Assembly: GCA_937951955.1 (NCBI GenBank)
Contig: CALGAD010000107.1
Span: 124,001 to 188,000, forward strand
Source: an uncultured Bacillaceae bacterium
GTDB lineage: Bacteria; Bacillota; Bacilli; Bacillales; Caldibacillaceae
DNA length: 64,000 bases
Reading direction: 5' to 3'
This document shows, in pieces, positions 34,588-44,155 of the stretch. How positions within the stretch are numbered: the stretch's first letter is position 1; every line of letters begins with the position of its first letter. Made by a program: the position numbers and the translations under genes. The notes beneath the pieces were generated by a model, which did no database searches, had not been told where the DNA came from, and saw nothing but the letters and a program-made list of their open reading frames with translations.

Positions 34588-35377
34588 AGTCGTGATTGCT
34601 GGACCCCGCGGCAAAATGGGGATGGAGGCTGTCAAAATGGTGACGGCAACACCGGAGTTTGAACTCGTAGGCGTGATCGATGTTGCAGATAATGGCAAAT
34701 TTTTACATGAGGTCGATCCGCGTTTTCGTGATGTCAACTGTCCGATTTATACCGATGCGAAAGAATGTCTAGAACAAACGAATCCGGATTGTTTAGTCGA
34801 TTTTACCGTTGCGGATGCGGGATACAAGCATATTAAAATCGCCCTGGAATGCGGGGTACGACCGGTTGTTGGTACGACAGGATTTACCTCTCATCAATTG
34901 AAAGAATTTGAACAACTTGCCGGTGAAAAAGAAATCGGTTGTATCATCGCACCTAATTTTGCCATCGGTGCAGTATTAATGATGAAATTTTCCCAGATGG
35001 CCGCCCGGTACTTTCCCGATGTGGAAATTATTGAACTACATCACGATGAAAAGCGTGATGCACCGAGTGGCACGGCCGTGAAAACCGCCCAAATGATTGA
35101 TGAAGTGCGGCAGCACAAAAAACAAGGTCATCCGGAAGAAAGGGAAAATATTCCCGGTGCCCGGGGCGGTGACCATTCCGGAATGCGAATACATAGCGTT
35201 CGTTTGCCAGGTTTAATCGCCCATCAGGAAGTGATTCTCGGCTCAAAAGGAGAGACGCTGACAATCCGGCATGACTCATACAATCGCTCCTCTTTCATGA
35301 CGGGATTGAAACTAGCCATTAAAGAAGTGATGAATATTAACGGCTTTGTGTATGGACTGGAAAATATTTTGTTTTGA
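34571..35377 (+). CDS. dapB: 4-hydroxy-tetrahydrodipicolinate reductase
   Basis: A 268-residue enzyme of the lysine/diaminopimelate and dipicolinate pathway. The nucleotide-binding GPRGKMG is at 11-17 and the active-site ELHHDEKRDAPSGTA at 155-169 (His157, His158, Lys161). ATG at 34571 follows GACGGAGG by 6 bases; the ATG at 34565 is too close to it. It starts inside ypjD, as in B. subtilis, and mgsA follows. Confidence 0.95.
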   Translation: MSTTIKVVIAGPRGKMGMEAVKMVTATPEFELVGVIDVADNGKFLHEVDPRFRDVNCPIYTDAKECLEQTNPDCLVDFTVADAGYKHIKIALECGVRPVVGTTGFTSHQLKEFEQLAGEKEIGCIIAPNFAIGAVLMMKFSQMAARYFPDVEIIELHHDEKRDAPSGTAVKTAQMIDEVRQHKKQGHPEERENIPGARGGDHSGMRIHSVRLPGLIAHQEVILGSKGETLTIRHDSYNRSSFMTGLKLAIKEVMNINGFVYGLENILF

Positions 35378-35408
35378 GAATGCGTAAGACGTGAAGGGAG
35401 TTATCTAG

Positions 35409-35843
35409 TTGAACATCGCCTTAATTGCCCATGATAAAAAGAAACAGGATATGGTTCAGTTTGTCATTGCCTATCGGGAGATCCTGTCCAAACACCAGTT
35501 GTTTGCGACCGGGACAACCGGTAAGAAAATCCAAGAAGCAACGGGATTATCCGTTCATCGGTTCCAGTCCGGTCCCCTGGGCGGTGATCAGGAAATCGGT
35601 TCAATGATTGCCAAAAACGAGATGGATATCGTTATTTTTTTCCGCGATCCGTTAACGGCTCAACCCCATGAACCCGATATTTCCGCCTTGATGCGTCTTT
35701 GTGACGTATACAATATACCTTTGGCAACGAATATGGGAACAGCTGAAGTATTAATACGCGGATTGGAGCGCGGGGATATTAACTGGCGTTCTGTTTTACG
35801 CGGAAATAAGGTGGATTTTAATCTGTATAAAAAGAATGAGTAA
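35409..35843 (+). CDS. mgsA: methylglyoxal synthase
   Basis: A 144-residue enzyme converting dihydroxyacetone phosphate to methylglyoxal, an overflow bypass of lower glycolysis. Active-site His8 (IALIAHDKKK), Asp60 (SGPLGGDQEIG) and Asp80 (FFRDPLTAQPHEPD) are present. The start is TTG at 35409 after AAGGGAG. In B. subtilis the bacillithiol genes bshB1 and bshA follow; here a terminator and cca come next. Confidence 0.94.
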   Translation: MNIALIAHDKKKQDMVQFVIAYREILSKHQLFATGTTGKKIQEATGLSVHRFQSGPLGGDQEIGSMIAKNEMDIVIFFRDPLTAQPHEPDISALMRLCDVYNIPLATNMGTAEVLIRGLERGDINWRSVLRGNKVDFNLYKKNE

Positions 35844-35868
35844 GTATATTGAACAATTCGTGAATAAT

Positions 35869-35897
35869 AGCAATCGGGTCTCCGATTGCTTTATTTA
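35869..35897 (+). terminator. terminator after mgsA
   Basis: AGCAATCGG / CCGATTGCT 9-bp stem, 4-base loop, T-rich tail. It ends the dapB-mgsA unit where bshB1-bshA would be expected. Confidence 0.82.
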
Positions 35898-35950
35898 CTG
35901 ATTTAGAAAATGAGTGGCAAACGGATTCGTAAGTGGAAGGGGGAATGAGT

Positions 35951-37135
35951 GTGAAACAGCCATTTTTAAAGGCTGTACCGGTGCTGGAAAAAATTGAAGC
36001 TGCCGGTTTTGAAGCTTATTTTGTCGGTGGTTCTGTCCGGGACTATATATTAGGCAAGTCCATCGAGGATGTGGATATTGCTACGAGTGCCCGACCGGAG
36101 GAGATTAAAGCGATATTTCCAAAAACTGTGGATATCGGCATTGAACACGGGACGATTCTCGTTTTGTATAAAGGAGAGAGTTATGAAATTACCACGTTCC
36201 GTACAGATGGGGATTATAAAGATTACCGCCATCCGGAAACGGTCACGTTTATCCGCAGCTTAAAAGAAGATTTACAAAGACGGGATTTTACGATGAATGC
36301 CATCGCGATGGATAAAATGGGAGAGATCATTGACCCTTTTAACGGTAAAAGGGATATTGAACAGAAATTGATTCGCACGGTTGGTAAACCGGAAGAAAGG
36401 TTTCAAGAAGATGCGCTAAGAATCATGCGCGGTATCCGTTTTGTCAGCCAGCTCGGTTTTTCAATGGAGGAAGCAACGTATGAGGCTTTAGAACAATTTG
36501 CCCCCTTACTGCAGCATGTAGCGGTGGAACGGATTTATGCGGAATTTACCAAACTGTTAGAAGGGGAATTTAAAAGTAAAGCCCTGAAAATGCTTGTCGA
36601 TAGCTCGATTCATTGCTTTTTACCGGGACTTGCAAAAAATGGTGCAGCTATAAAAAAAGCAGCTTCTTTAGCTGAATACAGTCATTTATCGGAAATAGAA
36701 ATGTGGGCATTACTTCTGTATTTAATTGACAATAAAAAAGATGAAGCATTCTTAAGAGCCTGGAAAATGCCGGTGAAAAAAATCAAAGAAATTCGCAGTA
36801 TTAAGGAAACGGTAATTTTACGGGAACAATATGAATGGACAAAAGAAATGATTTATCGGACCGGTTTACAAATTGGTTTACAGGCAGAAAAAGTATACCG
36901 GATATTGTATGAAAAGCCGTTTGAAGGCTTTCAAGAAACCTTAGAACAACTTTACAATAACCTGCCCATTCATCATCGCAAAGAACTGGCGGTATCCGGC
37001 AATGATTTAATGGCCTGGTTCGACAGGAAAAGCGGTCCATGGATTAAAGAAGTTTTGGAAAAAATTGAGCAAGCTGTTCTTCGCGACGAGGTGGAAAATG
37101 AGAAAGGCCGAATTAAGGAGTGGTTACAATTATGA
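35951..37135 (+). CDS. cca: CCA-adding tRNA nucleotidyltransferase
   Basis: A 394-residue class II CCA-adding enzyme that builds or repairs the 3' CCA of tRNAs. The nucleotidyltransferase head has YFVGGSVRDYILG and the catalytic EDVDIAT (DxD), then RRDFTMNAIAMD and the nucleotide-selecting EDALRIMRGIRF. Three starts are possible: GTG 35933, ATG 35945 and GTG 35951. The last has GGAAGGGGG at a normal distance and aligns best with B. subtilis Cca. It overlaps birA by 4 bases (ATGA). Confidence 0.93.
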   Translation: MKQPFLKAVPVLEKIEAAGFEAYFVGGSVRDYILGKSIEDVDIATSARPEEIKAIFPKTVDIGIEHGTILVLYKGESYEITTFRTDGDYKDYRHPETVTFIRSLKEDLQRRDFTMNAIAMDKMGEIIDPFNGKRDIEQKLIRTVGKPEERFQEDALRIMRGIRFVSQLGFSMEEATYEALEQFAPLLQHVAVERIYAEFTKLLEGEFKSKALKMLVDSSIHCFLPGLAKNGAAIKKAASLAEYSHLSEIEMWALLLYLIDNKKDEAFLRAWKMPVKKIKEIRSIKETVILREQYEWTKEMIYRTGLQIGLQAEKVYRILYEKPFEGFQETLEQLYNNLPIHHRKELAVSGNDLMAWFDRKSGPWIKEVLEKIEQAVLRDEVENEKGRIKEWLQL

Positions 37136-38106
37136 GCAGTGGGTCAATGGACAAGTTGCGTGCATTTTTCCAGGCCTCAAAAGGGCAGTTCGTTCAAAAA
37201 AACGAACTGCTTGCCTTGATGGAAGGGAATGAAGAAAGTCTTCTAAAATCCTTGAAAGAGTTCCAAAAATCGGGCTATTTGTTTGAACAAGAAGAGGGTA
37301 AACTCCGCTTATTAGCTGAACCGGATTATGATATAGCACGAAATTTTTCAACAAGTTTAATGACAGAACATATCGGGCAAAATGCTATCTTTTATCAAGA
37401 AGTATCCTCAACCCAGGATGTGGCAAAACAACTAGTTTCCCTTGGAGCGGTGGAGGGTACATTAGTTGTAAGCGATCGCCAAACAAAAGGGCGAGGGAGA
37501 ATGGAAAGAAACTGGCATTCTCCTGGAGGAAAGGGAATTTGGGCCAGTCTCATCATCCGACCCCGGCTGCCTCTGGAACAAGCACCGCAATTTACGTTGT
37601 TAACAGCTGTTGCTATTTGTCAAGCGATTGAAAAAATTGCAGATGTACAAATGGAGATTAAATGGCCAAATGATCTTTTATTTAACGGTAAAAAGATTTG
37701 TGGTATATTAACGGAAATGATCAATCGGCAGTACGAAATTGATGCGATCGTTATCGGTTTTGGCGTTAATATTAATCATGAGGCGAGTGATTTCCCACCC
37801 GATTTAGTCGATAAAGCAACTTCCCTTTCTTTGATTACGAAAAAACATTGGGATCGCGGCCATTTATTACGAGCGATCTGCGAACAGTTTGAAAAATTGT
37901 ATAAGATATATGTGCAGAGTGGTTTTGCACCGATCAAAATCTTATGGGAAAGCTATGCGACTTCTATCGGAAAAAGAATTACCGCGCGAACTGTAGCAGG
38001 TACCTTTGAGGGGGAGGCGATCGGCATCGACCCACAAGGTGTTTTACTTTTAAAATTAGATGATGGCAAGGTCAAACATATTTATTCTGCGGATATATCC
38101 ATATAA
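37132..38106 (+). CDS. birA: bifunctional biotin ligase and biotin repressor BirA
   Basis: A 324-residue protein with an N-terminal winged-helix DNA-binding domain (residues about 5-60), a central biotin-protein ligase domain with GRGRMERNWHSPGGKGIW and KWPNDLLFNGKKICGIL, and a C-terminal SH3-like domain (about 275-324). It attaches biotin to acetyl-CoA carboxylase and represses biotin genes. The start ATG overlaps the stop of cca. In B. subtilis panBCD follow; they are absent here. Confidence 0.94.
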   Translation: MSSGSMDKLRAFFQASKGQFVQKNELLALMEGNEESLLKSLKEFQKSGYLFEQEEGKLRLLAEPDYDIARNFSTSLMTEHIGQNAIFYQEVSSTQDVAKQLVSLGAVEGTLVVSDRQTKGRGRMERNWHSPGGKGIWASLIIRPRLPLEQAPQFTLLTAVAICQAIEKIADVQMEIKWPNDLLFNGKKICGILTEMINRQYEIDAIVIGFGVNINHEASDFPPDLVDKATSLSLITKKHWDRGHLLRAICEQFEKLYKIYVQSGFAPIKILWESYATSIGKRITARTVAGTFEGEAIGIDPQGVLLLKLDDGKVKHIYSADISI

Positions 38107-38203
38107 ATAGTTATCGAATTTTGTATATGAACTCGAAAAAAATCAATAGATAAAGATAGACTAAATTGGTTCGTTTTTTGTAGAAAAACTTGAGGTGTTG
38201 AAT

Positions 38204-40954
38204 TTGAATAAATTTGTTGTCGTCGATATTGAATCTACCGGCAACTCACCGAAAAAAGGTGATCGGATGATTCAATTCGCAGCTGTTACTATCGAAGAGG
38301 GACGCATAACGAATACATATACGACTTACATCAATCCGGAAATTCCTGTTCCAGCGTTTATTACGGAGTTGACAGGAATTTCCGATACGGATCTTGTCAA
38401 TGCTCCAATATTTTATGAAGTGGCTGAAGAGATTTTCCAGTTGCTCGATGGGCATTATTTCGTCGCCCACAATGCCCATTTTGATCTAAATTTTTTGCAG
38501 GAAGAACTCAATTTGAATGGGTATCCGTCTTTAAATTGTCGTGTGATCGATACGGTGGAAATGACAAGAATTCTCATGCCAACCCTCGAAAGTTATCGAC
38601 TCGCTGACATTGCCGAATATGCTGGTTTTGATCATGACCGGCCTCATCAGGCGGATAGCGATGCTTTTGTTACTGCCGAATGGTTTTTAACTTTACTAAA
38701 AAAAGTAGAAGCTTTGCCTTTTGCTACATTAAAACAACTGGAAAGACTCGCATTCGGTTTAAAGTCCAATTTAAATGATATTTTTCAAAACGTAGCGGTA
38801 AAAAAAGTAAGAGAAAAAGAGAAGTTACCGGAGCAATGGGTTGAACATCACGGTATCGTTTTACGCAGAAGAGAAGATAGCAGTCCGATTACGAAAACAA
38901 GGAAAGATCAGTTATTGCATGTCACGGGAGATATTCTTGACGTATTACCTGATGAGTTGAAACACCGTCAGGGAATGACGGAAATGATCCAGCTCGTATA
39001 CAAATCTCTGGAACAGAAAGAGATTGCCGTGATCGAAACGGAACCGAAATTAAATAAAACGTTCGCTTACTTAATCCCGGCGGTTCTGTTTTCTTTCCGA
39101 AAGAAAAAACCCGTCGTTATTTCCACCCATTCCATCCGTCAACAATCACATATTATTGAACATGTCATACCGCAAGTTGAAAAGCTATTGCAGCAGTCTG
39201 TAAAAACGCAAATTTTAAAAGGGAAAAATCAGTATCTAGACTTACAGAAATTCGTCATCATGCTCAATCAAGAAGATGAGCATTATGATGAAACGATTAC
39301 GAAAATGCAAATCCTTGTCTGGCTTCTGGAAACAACGAGCGGAGATGTTAGTGAACTGAATTTATCGAGCGGTGGGGAACTGTTCTGGAAACGGATCAAT
39401 GTTGCTGCAACCGCCTGGACAGTGAAGGACAGTATTTGGACGGAATTCGATTTTTATCATCGGGCTGTGGCGAATGCCCAAAATGCCGATATTATCGTGA
39501 CGAATCACCATTTTTTAATGCTCCATTTAACAAAAGCGAGCGGTGTGTTTCCGGATATGAATTATTTAATTATCGATGAAGCCCATCATTTCGAAGCGGA
39601 TGCGGCGAAATATTTCGGCCGGTGGACGGGATATCGTCATATTAAATTTTTATTGAGCCGTCTCGGAAATCGGGAGCAAATGAGATTATTAAGCCTTATC
39701 TTCCAAACAATTGAGACCTATGGAAACAATTTCTCTTATTCTATAGATCAAGTAGAAAATCGTATCATAAATTTTTCGGAGAAAATCGATGAGTTTTATC
39801 ACCATTGTTTTTCCATGATGTATAATGCCGGTAAACTGAGCATGAAAATCGATTTTTCCGCCCAAAAAACATTACGCTATAGCTGGGAAAGAGTATACGA
39901 TGCTTTTACACAAATGTATACCGCTTTAGAACAGTGCTACTATTTATTAGAAAAAATCTATATAAATTTGAAAGAAAAGGAAAGGATTCTCCTTGATGAT
40001 TTTTCCTTAGTGTTACTGGAACTACACGACTTAAATCTTTTGCACAATGATTTCATTCACGGCGGGGATGAGCGGATTATCTGGGCAGAAAGCGACGGAC
40101 ATAGCCCTACATCTGTAACGATTATCAGTCAACCGGTCCACGTAGGTGATTATTTAGCCAAAAATGTTTATTCACGAATGGATAGCATAATCTTGACTTC
40201 CAATTCGTTAACTGTCAAAAATTCTTTTACATTTGTTTTGGAGGAGCTCGGGTTAGGTGAATTTCCGGTAAATCTGAAACAATTTACAGCCCATCGCCAA
40301 GCTCTCAAGACGAATTTATTCACCATTGACGATCTTCCCGATATAAAACAAATGGATGAAACAAAGTTTATTCAACAGATTGCCTGGCAAATTGCCTCAT
40401 TAGCCAAAGCATTAAAGGGAAGAATTTTAGTGCTGTTTACCTCGCAAGATATGATTAAAAAGACATTCCAGGAAGTGAAAAATTACGAGGAAATTGACGA
40501 TTACATTTTACTCGCTCAGGGCGTATCATCAGGAAGTCCGCGCCGTTTGTTGAAACAATTCGATCGTATGGATAAGGTAATTCTTTTCGGATCCAATACC
40601 TTTTGGGAAGGAATCGAAAAGCAGGATCAGGATCTCGATGCCCTCGTGATTGTGCGCCTGCCTTTTATGGCCCCGGACCATCCAGTTCACGTTGGCAAGA
40701 CGGAACGGTTAAAAAATGAGGGGAAAAATCCATTTTATGCGTATTCTATACCCGTTGCCGTGCTGCGATTTAAACAGGGTTTTAACCATTTACTTGCAAA
40801 TAAAAATAAGGAAGGTTATTTCATAATTTTTGACAATCGCATTTATACAAAAAATTATGGCCATTATTTTGTTGATTCGATTGCTTCTCCAGAGATACAA
40901 AAGATTTCTTTCGGAGAGTTGTACCGGCTGATTAGAAAAAAAACAAATGATTAA
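38204..40954 (+). CDS. dinG: DinG-family protein: intact DEDDh exonuclease, degenerate helicase
   Basis: A 916-residue protein with an N-terminal DnaQ-like 3'-5' exonuclease and a C-terminal XPD/DinG-type helicase module. Exonuclease residues are intact: Asp8 and Glu10 in VVDIEST, Asp94 in HNAHFD, and His148/Asp153 in HQADSDA. The helicase part is altered: the Walker A position reads ETEPKLNKT (codons at 39035-39061) instead of a glycine-rich GxGKT, the TSATL motif reads TSNSL (40196-40210), FWEGVD reads FWEGIEKQ, and motif VI QGIGRLLR reads QGFNHLLA (40775-40798). DEAHH is kept. So it is probably a nuclease without ATP-driven unwinding. A TTG at 38204 is the likely start (GAGGTG 6 bases upstream); GTG 38195 is the alternative. 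Confidence 0.92.
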   Translation: MNKFVVVDIESTGNSPKKGDRMIQFAAVTIEEGRITNTYTTYINPEIPVPAFITELTGISDTDLVNAPIFYEVAEEIFQLLDGHYFVAHNAHFDLNFLQEELNLNGYPSLNCRVIDTVEMTRILMPTLESYRLADIAEYAGFDHDRPHQADSDAFVTAEWFLTLLKKVEALPFATLKQLERLAFGLKSNLNDIFQNVAVKKVREKEKLPEQWVEHHGIVLRRREDSSPITKTRKDQLLHVTGDILDVLPDELKHRQGMTEMIQLVYKSLEQKEIAVIETEPKLNKTFAYLIPAVLFSFRKKKPVVISTHSIRQQSHIIEHVIPQVEKLLQQSVKTQILKGKNQYLDLQKFVIMLNQEDEHYDETITKMQILVWLLETTSGDVSELNLSSGGELFWKRINVAATAWTVKDSIWTEFDFYHRAVANAQNADIIVTNHHFLMLHLTKASGVFPDMNYLIIDEAHHFEADAAKYFGRWTGYRHIKFLLSRLGNREQMRLLSLIFQTIETYGNNFSYSIDQVENRIINFSEKIDEFYHHCFSMMYNAGKLSMKIDFSAQKTLRYSWERVYDAFTQMYTALEQCYYLLEKIYINLKEKERILLDDFSLVLLELHDLNLLHNDFIHGGDERIIWAESDGHSPTSVTIISQPVHVGDYLAKNVYSRMDSIILTSNSLTVKNSFTFVLEELGLGEFPVNLKQFTAHRQALKTNLFTIDDLPDIKQMDETKFIQQIAWQIASLAKALKGRILVLFTSQDMIKKTFQEVKNYEEIDDYILLAQGVSSGSPRRLLKQFDRMDKVILFGSNTFWEGIEKQDQDLDALVIVRLPFMAPDHPVHVGKTERLKNEGKNPFYAYSIPVAVLRFKQGFNHLLANKNKEGYFIIFDNRIYTKNYGHYFVDSIASPEIQKISFGELYRLIRKKTND

Positions 40955-40966
40955 TATAGTTTTACC

Positions 40967-40995
40967 TGAACAAATTTATGTTTTCTTGTTATAAT
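40967..40995 (+). promoter_or_regulatory. promoter for ypmB-aspB
   Basis: TGAACA, 17 bp, TATAAT with an extended TGT just before the -10, 60 bases before ypmB. Confidence 0.55.
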
Positions 40996-41055
40996 GTTAC
41001 GTTGAGAGGCTCCTTCAAAAAGAATGAATGTCCATCATAGTAGGGAAGGATTCGT

Positions 41056-41553
41056 ATGAAAAAAATAGTCATTACCAGCATCAGTCTGTTTTTTATTTTG
41101 TCGATTATTGCTCTTGTCGTCATTTATAACAAGTCAACGACACCTTTAGAAGAAAAACAAACTATGGCGATTGCAAGGGCACAGGAAGCCGCCGAACTCG
41201 TATCCATCGATCACGTTGATTGGTTCCATTATCAAGATGCATACATGATTGTGGAAGGAACGGATCAAGATGGTAAAGACCTCATCGTCTGGGTTCCGGA
41301 GGATAAAGAAAAGGATATGATCATTAAAGAAAAAAAAGAGGGATTGAGTAGGGAAGAGGTTCTTTCGATCATGCAGTACGGGCTACCCGATCTTTCCCAG
41401 GGAAGTCGACCGCGTGAGATTCTCCGGATCAAGTATGGCATGGTTGAAAATACACCCGTCTATGAAGTTACCTATATCGATCAGCACAATCGCTACAGCA
41501 TCCTTTATTTAGATTTTTATGAAGGTGAATGGTATCGGGTGTTCAATTTATAA
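41056..41553 (+). CDS. ypmB: YpmB family (DUF5590) membrane-anchored protein
   Basis: A 165-residue protein with an N-terminal membrane anchor (residues about 4-24) and an extracytoplasmic part with two PepSY-like halves (LEEKQTMAIARAQEAAEL and REEVLSIMQYGLPD mark the helices). Matches B. subtilis YpmB, just before aspB, unknown function. GGAAGGATTC precedes the ATG. aspB starts 25 bases after the stop. Confidence 0.85.
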   Translation: MKKIVITSISLFFILSIIALVVIYNKSTTPLEEKQTMAIARAQEAAELVSIDHVDWFHYQDAYMIVEGTDQDGKDLIVWVPEDKEKDMIIKEKKEGLSREEVLSIMQYGLPDLSQGSRPREILRIKYGMVENTPVYEVTYIDQHNRYSILYLDFYEGEWYRVFNL

Positions 41554-41578
41554 AGAACCGAATGGAAGGAGAGATCGT

Positions 41579-42763
41579 ATGGAATTAGCAAGTCGCATTG
41601 CATCTTTATCTCCATCAGCCACTTTAGCGATTACCGCTAAAGCAAAGGAAATGAAGGCGCAGGGAATCGATGTGATTAGTTTGGGGGCAGGGGAACCGGA
41701 TTTTAATACACCCGAGGAAATTATTGAAGCTACATATGAGTCAATGAAAAAAGGATTGACCAAGTATACACCATCGAGTGGATTAATGGAATTAAAACAG
41801 GTCATCTGTGAAAAATTAGCGACCGATCAAAACCTCAATTATAATCCGTCCGAAATTATCGTAACGAATGGTGCGAAACAGGCACTTTATTTAATTTTTC
41901 AAGCTTTGCTAAATCCTGGTGATGAAGTGATCATTCCCGTGCCGTATTGGGTCAGCTATCCCGAGCAAGTCAAATTAGCTGGAGGCACACCGGTTTTTGT
42001 CGAAGGAAAGGAAGAAAACGCCTTTAAAATCACCCCTGAACAATTATCCGCAAGAATTACCGAACGGACGAAAGCACTTGTTCTCAATTCACCGAGCAAC
42101 CCTACGGGCATGATTTATACCCGGGATGAGCTGGAAAAAATCGGTGAAATTTGTTTGCAGCATAATATCGTCATCATTTCCGATGAGATTTATGAAAAAT
42201 TAGTATACGGGGATAACAAGCACGTTTCCATCGCCGAAATTTCTCCTGAATTAAAACAGCAAACGATTCTTGTTAACGGTGTTTCGAAATCCCACGCCAT
42301 GACCGGATTTCGTATCGGTTATGCCGCTGGCGATGAAGCGATCATTCAAGCGATGACAACGATTGCCAGTCACAGTACATCGAATCCAGCAACACCTTCC
42401 CAGTATGCGACGATCGCTGCATACAAAATGGATCAGCGTATAGTAGAACAAATGGTAGATGAATTTTCACGACGACTCGATATTTTTTATGACAAAATTA
42501 AACAAATTCCTGGATTTTCGTGTGTAAAACCCCAGGGCAGCTTTTATTTATTTCCGAATGTACGCATCGCTGCTTTAAAGTGCGGGTACGATTCTGTCGA
42601 TGCGTTTGCCAAAGCGATTCTTGAAGAAGCACATGTAGCGGTTGTACCGGGTTCTGGTTTCGGTGCACCGGATTATATACGTTTATCGTATGCGACAAGT
42701 CTCCATTTATTAGAAGATGCCGCGGAACGGATTCATAGTTTTGTTGAGAAAAAGTGGAAATAA
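41579..42763 (+). CDS. aspB: aspartate aminotransferase (class I PLP enzyme)
   Basis: A 394-residue fold-type I aminotransferase. The PLP Schiff-base lysine is Lys237 in GVSKSHAMTGFR, with Asn174 in SPSNPTG and Asp202 in SDEIY as cofactor contacts. It makes aspartate from oxaloacetate and glutamate and may feed asparagine and lysine synthesis; asnS follows. The ATG at 41579 follows AAGGAGAGATC; the frame start at 41519 overlaps ypmB. Confidence 0.93.
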   Translation: MELASRIASLSPSATLAITAKAKEMKAQGIDVISLGAGEPDFNTPEEIIEATYESMKKGLTKYTPSSGLMELKQVICEKLATDQNLNYNPSEIIVTNGAKQALYLIFQALLNPGDEVIIPVPYWVSYPEQVKLAGGTPVFVEGKEENAFKITPEQLSARITERTKALVLNSPSNPTGMIYTRDELEKIGEICLQHNIVIISDEIYEKLVYGDNKHVSIAEISPELKQQTILVNGVSKSHAMTGFRIGYAAGDEAIIQAMTTIASHSTSNPATPSQYATIAAYKMDQRIVEQMVDEFSRRLDIFYDKIKQIPGFSCVKPQGSFYLFPNVRIAALKCGYDSVDAFAKAILEEAHVAVVPGSGFGAPDYIRLSYATSLHLLEDAAERIHSFVEKKWK

Positions 42764-42774
42764 GTGGAAGGTCA

Positions 42775-42803
42775 TTGTGCCAAAAAAAGGGAAGTTGTAT
42801 AAT
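42775..42803 (+). promoter_or_regulatory. sigma-A promoter for asnS
   Basis: TTGTGC and a perfect TATAAT separated by 17 bp, 47 bases before the start codon. No T-box leader could fit in this short interval. Confidence 0.68.
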
Positions 42804-42849
42804 AATAGAGATTCAAGTTATCTTGCAATAGAAGTTGGAGGGAAAAAGT

Positions 42850-44142
42850 TTGAAGACAACGATTGCTGAAGTAAAAAATCGCGTTGGCCAGGAAGTAACG
42901 ATAGGCTGCTGGCTTGCCAATAAACGTTCTAGTGGAAAAATTGCCTTTTTACAATTACGCGATGGTACAGGCTTTATTCAAGGAGTTATCGTCAAAAACG
43001 AAGTACCTGAAGAAGTGTTTGAATTAGCGAAATCATTAACCCAGGAATCTTCTTTATACATAACGGGGGTCGTTCGGGAAGATAAACGGTCTCCCTTCGG
43101 TTATGAATTAGGTGTGACCAATATTGAATTAATCAGCGAAGCCAAAGATTATCCGATTACGAAAAAAGAACACGGTGTTGAATTTTTAATGGATCACCGG
43201 CATCTCTGGATTCGTTCACGGAAGCAGTGGGCGATCATGAAAATCAGAAACGAAGTAATCCGGGCAACGTATGAGTTTTTCAATGATCGTGGCTTTACAA
43301 AAATCGACCCGCCAATTTTAACATCCAGTGCTCCGGAAGGAACAACCGAACTGTTCCATACGAAATACTTTGATGAAGATGCGTATTTAACCCAAAGTGG
43401 ACAGCTCTATATGGAAGCAGCCGCCATGGCTTATGGCAAAGTATTTTCCTTCGGTCCAACTTTCCGGGCAGAAAAATCGAAAACCCGCCGTCATTTAATT
43501 GAATTCTGGATGATTGAGCCGGAAATGGCATTTTGTACCCATGATGAAAGTTTGCAAATACAGGAAGAATATGTGACCCATCTCGTTCAATCAGTATTAA
43601 AAAATTGTCAGCTTGAATTAAAATTACTGGAGCGGGATACATCTAAATTGGAAAAAGTTCAAGCGCCATTCCCGCGCATTACTTATGATGAAGCGATTAA
43701 ACTATTACATGAAAAGGGCTTTGACGATATTGAGTGGGGCGATGATTTCGGTGCTCCACATGAAACGGCGATTGCTGAGTCCTTTGAAAAGCCCGTATTT
43801 ATCATCAATTATCCGAAGGCCATCAAGCCTTTCTACATGCAGCCTCATCCGGATCGGGATGACGTTGTCCTTTGTGCTGACTTAATTGCACCGGAAGGCT
43901 ATGGAGAAATCATCGGTGGTTCGGAACGGATTTACGATTATGACTTGATGAAACAAAGATTGGAAGAATTTAACCTACCTCTTGAAGATTACGGCTGGTA
44001 TTTAGAATTATGCAAATATGGAGCAGTACCGCATTCCGGCTTCGGACTCGGTTTGGAACGGACGATCGCCTGGATATCCGGTGCTGAACACGTAAGAGAA
44101 ACGATTCCATTCCCGCGTCTATTAAACCGTTTATATCCATAA
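42850..44142 (+). CDS. asnS: asparaginyl-tRNA synthetase
   Basis: A 430-residue class IIb synthetase: an N-terminal OB-fold anticodon-binding domain (1-115, with CWLANKRSSGKIAFLQLRDG) and a catalytic domain with motif 2 FRAEKSKTRRHLIEF and motif 3 GFGLGLERT. The start is TTG at 42850, 8 bases after GGAGGG; this gives MKTTIAEVK and the same length as B. subtilis AsnS. The TTG at 42835 lies before the ribosome-binding site and is not used. Confidence 0.96.
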   Translation: MKTTIAEVKNRVGQEVTIGCWLANKRSSGKIAFLQLRDGTGFIQGVIVKNEVPEEVFELAKSLTQESSLYITGVVREDKRSPFGYELGVTNIELISEAKDYPITKKEHGVEFLMDHRHLWIRSRKQWAIMKIRNEVIRATYEFFNDRGFTKIDPPILTSSAPEGTTELFHTKYFDEDAYLTQSGQLYMEAAAMAYGKVFSFGPTFRAEKSKTRRHLIEFWMIEPEMAFCTHDESLQIQEEYVTHLVQSVLKNCQLELKLLERDTSKLEKVQAPFPRITYDEAIKLLHEKGFDDIEWGDDFGAPHETAIAESFEKPVFIINYPKAIKPFYMQPHPDRDDVVLCADLIAPEGYGEIIGGSERIYDYDLMKQRLEEFNLPLEDYGWYLELCKYGAVPHSGFGLGLERTIAWISGAEHVRETIPFPRLLNRLYP

Positions 44143-44155
44143 AATGTTTATTTCA

